Assembly (NCBI GenBank): GCA_035391225.1
Contig: DAOPKN010000005.1
Coordinates: 48,959-112,958, forward strand
DNA from: DAOPKN01 sp035391225
GTDB taxonomy: Bacteria > Thermotogota > Thermotogae > MWEM01
Length of the DNA stretch: 64,000 bases
Direction of reading: 5' to 3'
This document shows, piece by piece, positions 1 to 7,384 of this stretch; position 1 is the first letter of the stretch, and every line of letters begins with the position of its first letter. Below the pieces are notes generated by a model, which ran no database searches, was not told the DNA's origin, and saw only the letters and a program-made list of their open reading frames with translations. The position numbers and the translations under genes are program-made.

Positions 1-402
1 ATCGGGACGCACCGCGGACGTGGATTGGCCCCGCACAACCTGGATTTGTTCGAAATCCACGGGTTCTACCTGGAAAGCAGTGGAAAGCATGGCTTGCAAC
101 CGGGAGCGCACGTAATCGCTGTCCAGCGTGAGCACGCGCCCTGCCAAGGGAGCGTAGCCGAAGATCAACGGGTAAAATTCCTTCTGTAACGTGGGGTCGG
201 GAAGGAGAACTTCAAAGAAATCGGAGAAGAAAATGCGCGATTGCTCGAAGGGGATCAAAACGTTTTGCTGTAACTGCAACACCACCACGGTAACGGTAGC
301 ATCCGTTGCAATAGGAGATGGTTGTTCCCCGAATGCTGGGTTCGCAAGAACAACCATCGCCAAGAGAAGAAAAAACCAGAATGCGTGGAAGCGCTCCGTC
401 AA
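1..402 (-). CDS. Secreted protein next to fliE, possibly FlgA-like (3' end cut off)
   Basis: The first 134 codons are present; the C-terminus lies beyond the window edge. The TTG start overlaps the fliE stop by four bases, so the two are translationally coupled. Residues 1-25 form a clear signal peptide (hydrophobic run FWFFLLLAMVVLA, then NPAFGEQ). The mature part contains IFGYAPLAGRVLTLD followed by a charged helix and QVVRG, which resembles the N-terminal half of FlgA, the periplasmic chaperone for flagellar P-ring assembly. That match is by eye only. FliF, which often follows fliE, is excluded because its membrane and ring-building regions are not there. The flagellar neighbours support a basal-body role. 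Confidence 0.45.
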   Translation of the reverse strand, partial: MTERFHAFWFFLLLAMVVLANPAFGEQPSPIATDATVTVVVLQLQQNVLIPFEQSRIFFSDFFEVLLPDPTLQKEFYPLIFGYAPLAGRVLTLDSDYVRSRLQAMLSTAFQVEPVDFEQIQVVRGQSTSAVRPD

Positions 403-728
403 AGCTGCATCCGCATGATTTCCTGGTACGCGGACACGATCTTGTTGCGCACTTCCAGCGTGAGACGCAACGACATCGCAGCTTTTTCCGCGGAGACCAT
501 CACGTCGTGAATGCTGGAAAGCTTGCCGGCGGCAAAATCATCTGCAGCTGCTTCCGCCACTTTTTGATCTTTGTTGACTTGTTCCATCGCCTGGTTCAGG
601 ATCTTGGCGAAATCGGGTTGCTCGGTACTCTTTTGCACCTTGGAGGCGTCCTCTCGCTGGATGCGCTCCAGGCGTTGGATGGATCCCAACCCGCTCAGGT
701 TCGAAATGGGATCGATTGGAGAGGCCAT
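399..728 (-). CDS. fliE: Flagellar hook-basal body protein FliE
   Basis: This 109-residue protein has the usual length of FliE, the adaptor joining the MS ring (FliF) to the proximal rod. The N-terminal third is Ser/Gly/Gln-rich and probably disordered. From about residue 39 it is helical, with FAKILNQAMEQVNKDQ and the family C-terminus containing KAAMSLRLTLEVRNKIV and ending in YQEIMRMQL. It is third in a minus-strand run flgB-flgC-fliE with gaps of two or three bases, and its stop overlaps the start of the following secreted-protein gene. FliE is exported by the flagellar type III apparatus, so the absence of a signal peptide is expected. Confidence 0.95.
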   Translation of the reverse strand: MASPIDPISNLSGLGSIQRLERIQREDASKVQKSTEQPDFAKILNQAMEQVNKDQKVAEAAADDFAAGKLSSIHDVMVSAEKAAMSLRLTLEVRNKIVSAYQEIMRMQL

Positions 729-731
729 GTA

Positions 732-1172
732 TTACCCTCCCTTCCCAATTTGCAGCGCCGCGTTGGCGAACGCCTTGGTTGTATTCAAAGCAGATACGTT
801 TGCTTCGTATGCCCGCTGGGCATTGATCAGGTCAACCATCTCGCGCAGCACGTTCACGTTGGGCATTTGCACGTAGCCGTTTTCGTCAGCATCGGGATGG
901 GATGGATCGTACACCATGCGGAAAGGCCCGGAATCGGCTTCCACGCGCGCAACACGTACACCGGCAAGAGAGGCCACATCGGGTGGATTCAACTCGTCCA
1001 CCGCGTTTTGGAAGGCTTCCGCAAACAGCACGGCGCGCCGGCGGTAGGGGCCACCTTCCTCGGTCCGGGTGGTTTCGGCGTTGGCGATATTCGAGGCGAT
1101 GACGTCCAACCGGAAGCGTTGGGCGGTCATTCCCGAAGCGCTGATGTTCACCGTATCCATGAAGTCTAACAT
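732..1172 (-). CDS. flgC: Flagellar basal-body rod protein FlgC
   Basis: FlgC is a proximal rod component of the flagellar basal body. The 146-residue length is normal. The N-terminus carries the rod/hook signature around SGMTAQRFRLDVIASNIAN, and the C-terminus has the matching helix EMVDLINAQRAYEANV. These two ends form the coiled coil typical of axial proteins. The middle region (about residues 40-95) is the variable insert. The ATG at 1172 follows the flgB stop by two bases; an in-frame ATG five codons later (MDTVNIS) is an alternative start. The gene belongs to the flgB-flgC-fliE operon. Confidence 0.95.
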   Translation of the reverse strand: MLDFMDTVNISASGMTAQRFRLDVIASNIANAETTRTEEGGPYRRRAVLFAEAFQNAVDELNPPDVASLAGVRVARVEADSGPFRMVYDPSHPDADENGYVQMPNVNVLREMVDLINAQRAYEANVSALNTTKAFANAALQIGKGG

Positions 1173-1174
1173 AC

Positions 1175-1585
1175 TTACCGCGTTCCTTTCAAGATGATGT
1201 TGTAGCGGACGATGTTTTGGTCCATCAACCGTGCCAGTGTTTGGTACCGCAAACTATTGGCGGCCATGACGGCCATTTCCTGGTCAATGTCCACGTTGTT
1301 CCCGTCGTTTGTGATCCACGTGTTGCGAACACTGCCCATGCGCGCCTGCACATCCTCGATGTTCTCGGGGTAGTTGGAGAAGTGGCGCGGGTCTTCCTTC
1401 TTGATGCGTAACTCCTGCGGAGAAAGGGCCTCGCGCAACACGTCTTCGAACACGACTTCCTTTCTCTTGTACCCGGGAGTTTCGGCGTTTGCGATGTTCT
1501 GGGAAATCACCCGGTGACGGAGGGCACTTGCATCCATCGCGGATGACAGTGTTACGAAATTCGAGTTGAACAATCCTCCTGCCAT
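1175..1585 (-). CDS. flgB: Flagellar basal-body rod protein FlgB
   Basis: FlgB is a proximal rod subunit next to FliE and FlgC. The 136-residue product carries the rod signature SQNIANAETPGYKRKEV near residue 25 and a C-terminal helix with DIDQEMAVMAANSLRYQ. The frame is open much further upstream, but the extra residues look nothing like FlgB, and the ATG at 1585 has a good purine-rich ribosome site (AAAGGGG). It is the first flagellar gene of this run and is divergent from birA, so its promoter must lie in 1586-1728; I could not settle which hexamers are used. Confidence 0.93.
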   Translation of the reverse strand: MAGGLFNSNFVTLSSAMDASALRHRVISQNIANAETPGYKRKEVVFEDVLREALSPQELRIKKEDPRHFSNYPENIEDVQARMGSVRNTWITNDGNNVDIDQEMAVMAANSLRYQTLARLMDQNIVRYNIILKGTR

Positions 1586-1728
1586 GGCACACCCCTTTCC
1601 CGTTGATTTTCCAGCGCTGTATTCTTCTACGGTGTTTTGGGGATTTCCTAAGGGAATCCATGCGGACATTCTGGTACAATTCGGAGGGAAGATTCCACAA
1701 CTTTGCATTTCAAGGAGGCGTTTTGTGC

Positions 1729-2475
1729 ATGCTAAAGCTTTTCTTGCCCACGGTGGATTCCACAAACCGATACCTGTTGGAGCATGCTGCTTTTCTTCCC
1801 CACTTTTGCGTGCTGCGCGCGGGATGCCAATCTGCCGGACGCGGGCGCTTTGCACGCAACTGGGTCTCCCCGGTGGGAGGATTATGGTTTTCCTTGCTGC
1901 TCAAACACTTCCCCCTTCCCCGGAACGTGATTCCCTCGTTGCTGGCACTGGCGGGGTTGGATGTGCTGGAAAAGCTCTGCGGCAAGGGGTTCTGGCTGAA
2001 GTGGCCCAACGATATCGTTTTTTCCACGGGGACGCCTTCCGCCGACGGGAAGGTGGCGGGAATCTTGGGCCAATTCTGCGGCCAGGGGGAAAAGGGTGTG
2101 CTCGTGGTGGGAATGGGGATGAACATCAACAACGCCGTTCCCGGCAAACTGGATTTTCCCGCAGTGTCCCTTCGAGACGTTTGCCACCAGCACCGGGAAG
2201 TTGTTCCGGTGTATTTTGCCCTCCTCGAAGCGTTCCAGGAGAATTGGAATCGTTTCGAACCCGGTGCATGGAAAAGGCGCGTGCGCCAAAAGAGTTACTT
2301 CCACGGCGGCGAACGCGTTTCGTTGCATTGCGCGCTTTCGGAAAAGCGGTGGGAAGGAACCCTGGTAGATACCCCCGTGGAGGCGCTGGAACTGGTCCTT
2401 GATTCGGGTGAGAGCAAATCCTTCCAGGCAGGAGACGTCCGGAAGGTTCGGGTGGAAAGGGGAAGTTCCCGCTAA
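1729..2475 (+). CDS. birA: Biotin--[acetyl-CoA-carboxylase] ligase
   Basis: Biotin protein ligase activates biotin to biotinyl-AMP and transfers it to a lysine of biotin-dependent carboxylases or decarboxylases in the cytoplasm. The 248-residue protein begins directly with the catalytic core (VDSTNRYL) and shows the biotin loop GRGRFARNWVSP, then KWPNDI and GKVAGIL. A C-terminal SH3-like domain follows from about residue 195. It lacks the N-terminal winged helix of E. coli BirA, so it is the monofunctional type and not a repressor. AAGGAGG at 1712-1718 sits 10 bases before the ATG and only 4 before an in-frame TTG at 1723, which remains an alternative start. Confidence 0.92.
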   Translation: MLKLFLPTVDSTNRYLLEHAAFLPHFCVLRAGCQSAGRGRFARNWVSPVGGLWFSLLLKHFPLPRNVIPSLLALAGLDVLEKLCGKGFWLKWPNDIVFSTGTPSADGKVAGILGQFCGQGEKGVLVVGMGMNINNAVPGKLDFPAVSLRDVCHQHREVVPVYFALLEAFQENWNRFEPGAWKRRVRQKSYFHGGERVSLHCALSEKRWEGTLVDTPVEALELVLDSGESKSFQAGDVRKVRVERGSSR

Positions 2476-2481
2476 TACGTT

Positions 2482-2509
2482 TTGTTTCCTAACCTTTTTG
2501 TGCTATACT
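2482..2509 (+). promoter_or_regulatory. Sigma-70-type promoter for the MFS gene
   Basis: TTGTTT at 2482-2487 and TATACT at 2504-2509 are separated by 16 bases. They lie between the birA stop and the MFS ribosome site, so the transporter can be transcribed independently of birA. Confidence 0.6.
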
Positions 2510-2542
2510 TTCCGGTGGTTCTTTCGCCAACCGGAGGGAAAC

Positions 2543-3760
2543 ATGCACAAATCCGCACGCCATCTTTTGCTGTACACGATAGTCACCGCCTTTGCCAACA
2601 ACATCTTCAACGTCATCCTAAACCTGTTCCTGCGGGAAATCAATCTCACCAACGGGCAGATCGGAAACATAACCAGTGCCCAACTCTGGGGTGCGGCGAT
2701 CCTGGGATTGCTGGTGAGCACGCTGGCGGACATGTTCGGGCGGCGGCGCATTTTGCTGCTGTCTTCCGTGGTCATTCCCCTCTTCTCCATTCTCCTGGTA
2801 TTCCAAAAAGAAATGCCTGCCTTGTTGGTGCTTTCCTTCTTGCGGGGTGGATTCCTCGTGGTTTCGTTTACCGTGGTGCAGGCGCTCATGGTGACGCTTT
2901 CCGAAACCCGCCACCGGGCCAAGTTGTTTGGCTTGAATATGGGGTTGATGATGGGAAGCGGGGTACTGGGGAATTTCCTGGGAGGATGGATGGGCGACAC
3001 GTTGGGGTTGCAGCCCACGCTCGTGGTTTCCATGGTTCTGTTCTTCGTTTCCTTCTTCCCGCTGTTGCGTATTCAAGCGGTAGAGCCGGTACGCCGGCTG
3101 AAACACGTTTTCGATTTTTCCGGGTTCTCCCTCGGCCAAAAACGCATCTTGTTCTTCCACTACATGACCACGGTGACGGTGGGATTCGGGGCGGGTTTGT
3201 TCATCCACTTTGGGAACTTGATCTTCAAGGATCTGTTCGACATGTCGGCGACGGGTATCGGCATCGCGCTTTCGGTCGCACAACTGGGGACGGCCTTTGG
3301 CAATAGTTTTGCCCACCGCCTGGGAAACCGCTTCGGTCCACTGGAATTCCGGTTGCTCACCCAGGCACTTGTGGTGCCATTGATGGTGGGATTGGTGTTG
3401 GTGCGCAATCCTTTCGTGTTCACGGTGCTCTACGCTCTTCGCTTCGTGCTGATGAACACCGCCACACCCATTTTTGCGTCCATCGTGAACTCCAGTATCC
3501 CCTCCGAATCCATCTCCACGATTTCCGGCATCAACTCGTTCTTGAACAACGCGGTACGGGGGGTAGCCGCCATGCTCTTCGGTTTCATCGTGGGAGCGAG
3601 CATCGAAGGGTATAACTTGCTGTTTTCGATCTCCACGGTTTTTTACGGGGCAAACGTGCTGATTGCTTTCTTCATCCTCAAGCTCTACCGGGATGACCCC
3701 GTGGTACAGTCGCTGTTCACGAAGAGAGCTGGGAAAAGTGGGAGATCGAGCCGCGGATAA
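2543..3760 (+). CDS. Major facilitator superfamily transporter
   Basis: The 405-residue protein has about twelve hydrophobic helices and the MFS motif after helix 2 (STLADMFGRRRILL), so it is an inner-membrane secondary transporter of unknown substrate. The frame stays open upstream into birA, but the ATG at 2543 follows a good ribosome site (GGAGGG) and a promoter at 2482-2509, and the protein from there begins MHKSARHLLLYTIV with helix 1. Its last 44 bases overlap, tail to tail, the 3' end of the pyroglutamyl peptidase gene on the other strand. The C-terminal tail is short and basic. Confidence 0.88.
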   Translation: MHKSARHLLLYTIVTAFANNIFNVILNLFLREINLTNGQIGNITSAQLWGAAILGLLVSTLADMFGRRRILLLSSVVIPLFSILLVFQKEMPALLVLSFLRGGFLVVSFTVVQALMVTLSETRHRAKLFGLNMGLMMGSGVLGNFLGGWMGDTLGLQPTLVVSMVLFFVSFFPLLRIQAVEPVRRLKHVFDFSGFSLGQKRILFFHYMTTVTVGFGAGLFIHFGNLIFKDLFDMSATGIGIALSVAQLGTAFGNSFAHRLGNRFGPLEFRLLTQALVVPLMVGLVLVRNPFVFTVLYALRFVLMNTATPIFASIVNSSIPSESISTISGINSFLNNAVRGVAAMLFGFIVGASIEGYNLLFSISTVFYGANVLIAFFILKLYRDDPVVQSLFTKRAGKSGRSSRG

Positions 3761-4367
3761 TCTCTTCCACTCCGCGAAGCATGGTTTCAAAGGAGAGGCT
3801 GGCGAACTCCGACCGATCCAACACGTGTTCGTGAAGGAACGGCACGTGGACAAACCCGCTCAGGGTGTGGGCGAAGCCCGGTGTAGTGGGGGAAAGGACG
3901 TGTCGGGATAGGTGTAATCCGAGGTACATCACGTAGTTGCAAAGGTAGGTCCCCGCGCTGTTGGAAAGAACCGCGGGGACCTTTTTCTCGTGAAGGCGTT
4001 GCAGTAACGGGCGAATGGGAAGCGTGGAGAAGTACGCCGCCGGACCTCCGGGAACGATGGGTTCATCGCGGAAGTGGCTTCCGTCGTTGTCCGGGATGCG
4101 CGTGTCCAACACGTTGAGGGCAACGCGTTCCAGCGTGATGTGACGGGCGCGTGCGCTGAGGCCAACGCTCACCAGCACATGGGGTTGCACCTCGTGGAGC
4201 AACGCGCCAAACCCTTCCCGGTTTTTTTCCACGGAAACGGGGAGGATGCGTCCCATTACCTGCCAGTTTTCCACCTGCAACCCGTCAAGCGCTGCGATCA
4301 GGTCACAAGATGGGTTGACCTTTTCCTTTCCAAAGGGTTCGAAACCCGTTACCAGCAACCGGTGCAT
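3717..4367 (-). CDS. pcp: Pyroglutamyl-peptidase I (pyrrolidone-carboxylate peptidase)
   Basis: This cytoplasmic cysteine peptidase (family C15) removes N-terminal pyroglutamate from peptides. The 216-residue product starts MHRLLVTGFEPFG, the typical family N-terminus. All three catalytic residues are visible: Glu in ERVALN, Cys in SAGTYLCNYV and His in GFVHVPF. The frame is open for 16 more codons upstream, but the family N-terminus sits at the ATG at 4367, four bases after the lipoprotein stop. No strong ribosome site is seen, so translation may be coupled. It is last in a three-gene minus-strand unit with two envelope proteins, suggesting peptide use but giving no direct functional link. 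Confidence 0.93.
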   Translation of the reverse strand: MHRLLVTGFEPFGKEKVNPSCDLIAALDGLQVENWQVMGRILPVSVEKNREGFGALLHEVQPHVLVSVGLSARARHITLERVALNVLDTRIPDNDGSHFRDEPIVPGGPAAYFSTLPIRPLLQRLHEKKVPAVLSNSAGTYLCNYVMYLGLHLSRHVLSPTTPGFAHTLSGFVHVPFLHEHVLDRSEFASLSFETMLRGVEEIIRGSISHFSQLSS

Positions 4368-4371
4368 CTGC

Positions 4372-4743
4372 TCAGAAATTGCTGAAAGCTTCGCCCGAAA
4401 CGGAAATGGTTCCACGCCCCACGAACGGAACGAAGTAGGTGATCACGAAATCCCAAATGGTGAAGCCGTAGCTGATCTCCAGGTTCTTGGCAAAGGCGCC
4501 TCCCCGGGCAAATACCTCCGGTCCAATCATTTTGTCCAGGTTCTCGTGGGGCCGGGACATCGGGAAAAGGATGGGATCGATAATGAACCACAATTCCTGG
4601 GATGCTTCGAACTTCCCGACAGGTGTTCCGATAATGTTGGGGAAGTACCCCAGGTTTCCATCCGCCGTTTTGAAGAGCATGGAACAAGAACTGAACACCA
4701 GCACGAGAGCAACGAACACGAGCAACAGCACGAACTTTTTCAT
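4372..4743 (-). CDS. Small predicted lipoprotein
   Basis: The 123-residue product begins MKKFVLLLVFVALVLVFSSC; the hydrophobic run followed by the cysteine is a lipobox, so a lipid anchor in the cell envelope is predicted. I do not recognise the mature domain. It is rich in aromatic residues, for example LWFIIDPILFP, and ends with an apparent beta-rich stretch GRGTISVSGEAF. The ATG at 4743 has AAGGGGGAG just upstream; the TTG three bases before it is too close to that site. It lies 12 bases after the envelope protein gene and four before pcp, so all three are likely co-transcribed. Confidence 0.75.
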   Translation of the reverse strand: MKKFVLLLVFVALVLVFSSCSMLFKTADGNLGYFPNIIGTPVGKFEASQELWFIIDPILFPMSRPHENLDKMIGPEVFARGGAFAKNLEISYGFTIWDFVITYFVPFVGRGTISVSGEAFSNF

Positions 4744-4755
4744 CAAACTCCCCCT

Positions 4756-5262
4756 TTATTTGGATGGTTCTTGCACTTGCAACGGGTAGATACCCCCACG
4801 GTATGCAAGGGAAAGGGTGGGGTGCAGCATTCGATTTACCCCCACGGCAACTTGCACGCCACCGATGGGAGAAACGGGAATCATCATGCCGGCCTCCACG
4901 AAGAGATCCCAGTGCTCCAATCCCAGATTGCCCAGCAGGGAAATATACCCCCCAAACTGGATTCCGTAGGATTCGTTCAGGGTTTCGAACACCACCCATT
5001 CCACTCCCGCAGAAACGTAGGGCTTTTTGAAGGACATGATCCCCATGCCGCCGCGAAAACGAAACGGGGAAAACCAGGAAGGACCGTACACCGCGTTGAA
5101 GGAGAGATCCACGATGTCCCGTTTCTTATCCACTTCCGGCAAAAGGAAAAAATCGGGTTTCACTTCCAATATCAACCCAATAAAATCTTCACTAAAGGTC
5201 CGAGCGGAAACCGAAACACACAAAAAACAGGCCGCCAGGCAAACCAGGCTTTTCCAGCGCAT
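4756..5262 (-). CDS. Predicted exported envelope protein, beta-barrel-like
   Basis: The 168-residue protein begins MRWKSLVCLAACFLCVSVSA, a signal peptide with probable cleavage after SVSA. The remainder alternates hydrophobic and polar residues with many Gly and aromatic positions (FRFRGGMGIMSF, YGIQFGGYISLLG), the pattern of short transmembrane or surface beta-strands. It ends at a lysine, not the terminal aromatic typical of outer-membrane barrels. I do not recognise a family. It is the first gene of the unit with the lipoprotein and pcp, reading from an extended -10 promoter at 5292-5297. Confidence 0.65.
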   Translation of the reverse strand: MRWKSLVCLAACFLCVSVSARTFSEDFIGLILEVKPDFFLLPEVDKKRDIVDLSFNAVYGPSWFSPFRFRGGMGIMSFKKPYVSAGVEWVVFETLNESYGIQFGGYISLLGNLGLEHWDLFVEAGMMIPVSPIGGVQVAVGVNRMLHPTLSLAYRGGIYPLQVQEPSK

Positions 5263-5291
5263 TACGCTTCTCCCTTCCTCCCACTGCCCCG

Positions 5292-5297
5292 ATTATA
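5292..5297 (-). promoter_or_regulatory. Extended -10 promoter for the envelope protein-lipoprotein-pcp unit
   Basis: On the minus strand the sequence reads TGATATAAT, an extended -10 with a perfect TATAAT. The -35 region is weak. It lies about 30 bases before the start of the envelope protein gene and diverges from the promoter at 5364-5392. Confidence 0.55.
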
Positions 5298-5363
5298 TCA
5301 CACGCATTGCCCACGATGGTACCCTGGAAATCCGAAGGCTGGAAATCGGAAATGTCTATGTAA

Positions 5364-5392
5364 TTGACAATTTTCGTCATAGGTGATATAAT
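5364..5392 (+). promoter_or_regulatory. Consensus sigma-70 promoter of the regulator-speD-speE unit
   Basis: TTGACA at 5364-5369 and TATAAT at 5387-5392 are exact consensus hexamers with the ideal 17-base spacer. This is the strongest promoter seen in the window. CTATG at 5356-5360 and CATAG at 5378-5382 form an inverted repeat around its -35 box and could be part of an operator. Confidence 0.85.
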
Positions 5393-5411
5393 GCGCCGTC
5401 TGGTGACGAAC

Positions 5412-5432
5412 TTTGTCAAATAAAGCGACAAA
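5412..5432 (+). promoter_or_regulatory. Candidate operator (inverted repeat) downstream of the spe promoter
   Basis: TTTGTC at 5412-5417 and GACAAA at 5427-5432 form a perfect inverted repeat with a 9-base spacer. It lies in the leader about 20 bases after the -10 box and just before the regulator gene, a typical place for autoregulation by the encoded XRE-cupin protein. Binding is inferred. Confidence 0.45.
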
Positions 5433-5449
5433 CTCCCAAAAAGGATGGA

Positions 5450-5986
5450 ATGATGACCCCAGGAGAGAAGATTCGCAAACTTAGGCTGGCAAAGGGATTG
5501 ACCCAAGAAGACGTGGCCGCGCGAGCGGACCTGGCCCGAAGTTTCATTTCGCAGGTGGAAACGGGAAAAACCTCTCCCACGCTGGACAACTTGGAACGCA
5601 TTCTCAAGGCAGTGGGAAGTGGCCTCAAAGATTTCTTTTCGGATGCCCAGCAGGAAATGGTGGTATACAAGCGGGAAGAGCGTATTCCCGTGTACGACGA
5701 ACCCAAAGGCATTCGCTCCGAGATGCTCATGGACGAGGTGGAGAGCAAGAAAATCGATGCTTTCTTGGTAACGTTGGAACCTCGCGCCCAAACAGAAGAG
5801 GAAGATTACCACGAAGGAGACGAGTTTGGTTTCGTGTTGGATGGCCAGGCGCAGTTGGTACTGGATGGAAAACCATTTTCGGTGCGCAAGGGAGATTGTT
5901 TCTACTACCGCGCCGACAAGAAGCATTTTCTGGAAAACAATTCCACGAAGCGAAAATGCATGATTCTATGGATTAAGATCGACTAA
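5450..5986 (+). CDS. XRE-cupin transcriptional regulator (PuuR-like)
   Basis: The 178-residue protein joins an XRE helix-turn-helix (residues 5-62, KLRLAKGLTQEDVAARADL with SFISQVETGKTSPTL) to a C-terminal cupin barrel (about 105-178, HEGDEFGFVLDGQAQLVLDG). This two-domain plan is that of PuuR and relatives, which sense small metabolites in the cupin. It sits directly upstream of speD and speE in one transcription unit, an arrangement I also recall from Thermotoga maritima, so control of polyamine synthesis and its own expression is a reasonable inference. Two adjacent ATG codons, 5450 and 5453, could start it. Confidence 0.85.
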   Translation: MMTPGEKIRKLRLAKGLTQEDVAARADLARSFISQVETGKTSPTLDNLERILKAVGSGLKDFFSDAQQEMVVYKREERIPVYDEPKGIRSEMLMDEVESKKIDAFLVTLEPRAQTEEEDYHEGDEFGFVLDGQAQLVLDGKPFSVRKGDCFYYRADKKHFLENNSTKRKCMILWIKID

Positions 5987-6021
5987 CCGATAGACACTTC
6001 ACCCGGAAGGAGTTGGGATCA

Positions 6022-6414
6022 TTGAAAGCCCTTGGAAAACACCTGATCGCCGAATTTTTTGAATGCAACCAATCCGCGTTGAATAACGTGCAAGTTGTGG
6101 AGGAATCCATGAAAAGTGCTGCCCTTTTGGCAGGAGCCACGATCGTGGACAGCAGTTTCCACAAGTTTTTGCCACACGGAGTGAGTGGCGTAGTGGTCGT
6201 GTCAGAATCGCACTTGGCGATTCATACCTGGCCGGAATACGGGTACGCTGCGGTCGATGTTTTTACCTGTGGGGACCACGTGGATCCCTGGGTGGCTTTC
6301 GATTACCTCAAGCAAGTGTTCGAAGCAGGGCGCACGAGTACCGACGAGTTCAAGAGGGGTCGTTACCTGGAAATCGGAATCGAAGAGAGTGCGCCTTACA
6401 AGGTGGGGGCTTGA
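6022..6414 (+). CDS. speD: S-adenosylmethionine decarboxylase proenzyme, class 1B
   Basis: SpeD decarboxylates S-adenosylmethionine to supply the aminopropyl donor for spermidine. The proenzyme cleaves itself to create a pyruvoyl group: the Glu62-Ser63 bond in VVVVSESHLAIHTW matches the known site, and His and Cys residues follow in CGDHVDPW. The product is 130 residues, the standard length of the bacterial small form. AAGGAG at 6006-6011 sits 10 bases before the TTG at 6022, which gives MKALGKHL, the family N-terminus; the upstream in-frame TTG at 6013 is too close to the ribosome site. It lies between the PuuR-like regulator and speE. Confidence 0.95.
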   Translation: MKALGKHLIAEFFECNQSALNNVQVVEESMKSAALLAGATIVDSSFHKFLPHGVSGVVVVSESHLAIHTWPEYGYAAVDVFTCGDHVDPWVAFDYLKQVFEAGRTSTDEFKRGRYLEIGIEESAPYKVGA

Positions 6415-7277
6415 TGGATCCGAAAGAGCTGTCGCATTTGCGCTTCGAGGAAACGTTTCAGGGAGGGCATGCTGGGGTTTTCTTTTCCGTGTCCCGCGTG
6501 CTTTTTTCCGAGCAAACTCCTTTCCAAAGGATCGATATCTTGCAAACCCCCTACCTGGGGAGAGTTTTCGCCTTGGACGGCATTACGCAAACGGTGGATG
6601 CCTTCGAGTTCATGTACCACGAGATGCTGGTGCATGTTGCCCTTTTTGCGCACCCCTGTCCCCGGAAAGTGCTCGTCATCGGTGGGGGGGATGGGGGAAC
6701 CCTGCGCGAGGTGCTCAAGCATCCCAGCGTACAAGAGGCCTGGTTGGTAGAAATCGACGAAAAGGTTGTGCAAGCTGCGCGCGAGTGGCTTCCCAAACTT
6801 TCCTCTTCCTTTTCCGATCCCCGATCCAAGATCCTGTTCCGGGATGGGGCCCAACTGGTGGGGGAATTTCCCAACACCTTCGATGCAATCTTGATCGATT
6901 CCACAGATCCCACCGCGGGAGAAGGGGGTACCCTTTTTACCCCGGAATTCTATAAAAACTGCTTGCAGGCACTGACCCCGCAGGGTTTCCTCGTGGCGCA
7001 AACGGAAGATCCGGTGTTCGATCGTAGTTGGCTGGAAATGGCCTTTTCGCGCATCCACTCCGTGTTCCCCCAGACCATGCTGTACACGGGTTTTTCGCCG
7101 CAATACCCCTCCGGTTTTTGGACCTACACCATCGCATCAAAGCAACTCGACCCTCGCCAGATCCGTTCCAACGTTTCCGCCGCACACATGAAATTGCAGT
7201 ACTACAACCCCGCACTGCATCTTGCCAGTTTTTGCCTTCCCACCTTTCTCCAGCAAATCTTGGAGAAGCTGCGGTAA
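6414..7277 (+). CDS. speE: Polyamine aminopropyltransferase (spermidine synthase)
   Basis: SpeE moves the aminopropyl group from decarboxylated S-adenosylmethionine to putrescine or a related amine. The 287-residue protein has a small N-terminal beta domain, then a Rossmann methyltransferase-like fold with VLVIGGGDGGTLRE (about residues 86-99) and the catalytic segment LIDSTDPTAGEGG. The ATG at 6414 overlaps the speD stop as TGATG, with AAGGTGGGGG upstream, so the two are translationally coupled. No arginine or ornithine decarboxylase is seen in the window, so the diamine source is encoded elsewhere. Thermophiles also use this family for longer polyamines. Confidence 0.95.
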   Translation: MDPKELSHLRFEETFQGGHAGVFFSVSRVLFSEQTPFQRIDILQTPYLGRVFALDGITQTVDAFEFMYHEMLVHVALFAHPCPRKVLVIGGGDGGTLREVLKHPSVQEAWLVEIDEKVVQAAREWLPKLSSSFSDPRSKILFRDGAQLVGEFPNTFDAILIDSTDPTAGEGGTLFTPEFYKNCLQALTPQGFLVAQTEDPVFDRSWLEMAFSRIHSVFPQTMLYTGFSPQYPSGFWTYTIASKQLDPRQIRSNVSAAHMKLQYYNPALHLASFCLPTFLQQILEKLR

Positions 7278-7384
7278 AAACCCCTCTTTTTGTGGCACAC
7301 GGATTCCCCCAAAAACAGCGAGAAGGGGAGAGAATATGGTAAGATAACCCAAGGAGAGCCAGGGAATGTCCTGGTATAACAAAA

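Noticed and set aside
1..402. FliF as the gene after fliE
   Set aside because: The product starts with a cleavable signal peptide and lacks FliF ring-building features.
2399..2542. N-terminal extension of the MFS protein back into birA
   Set aside because: The extra residues do not look like an MFS N-terminus, and a promoter and ribosome site lie before the ATG at 2543.
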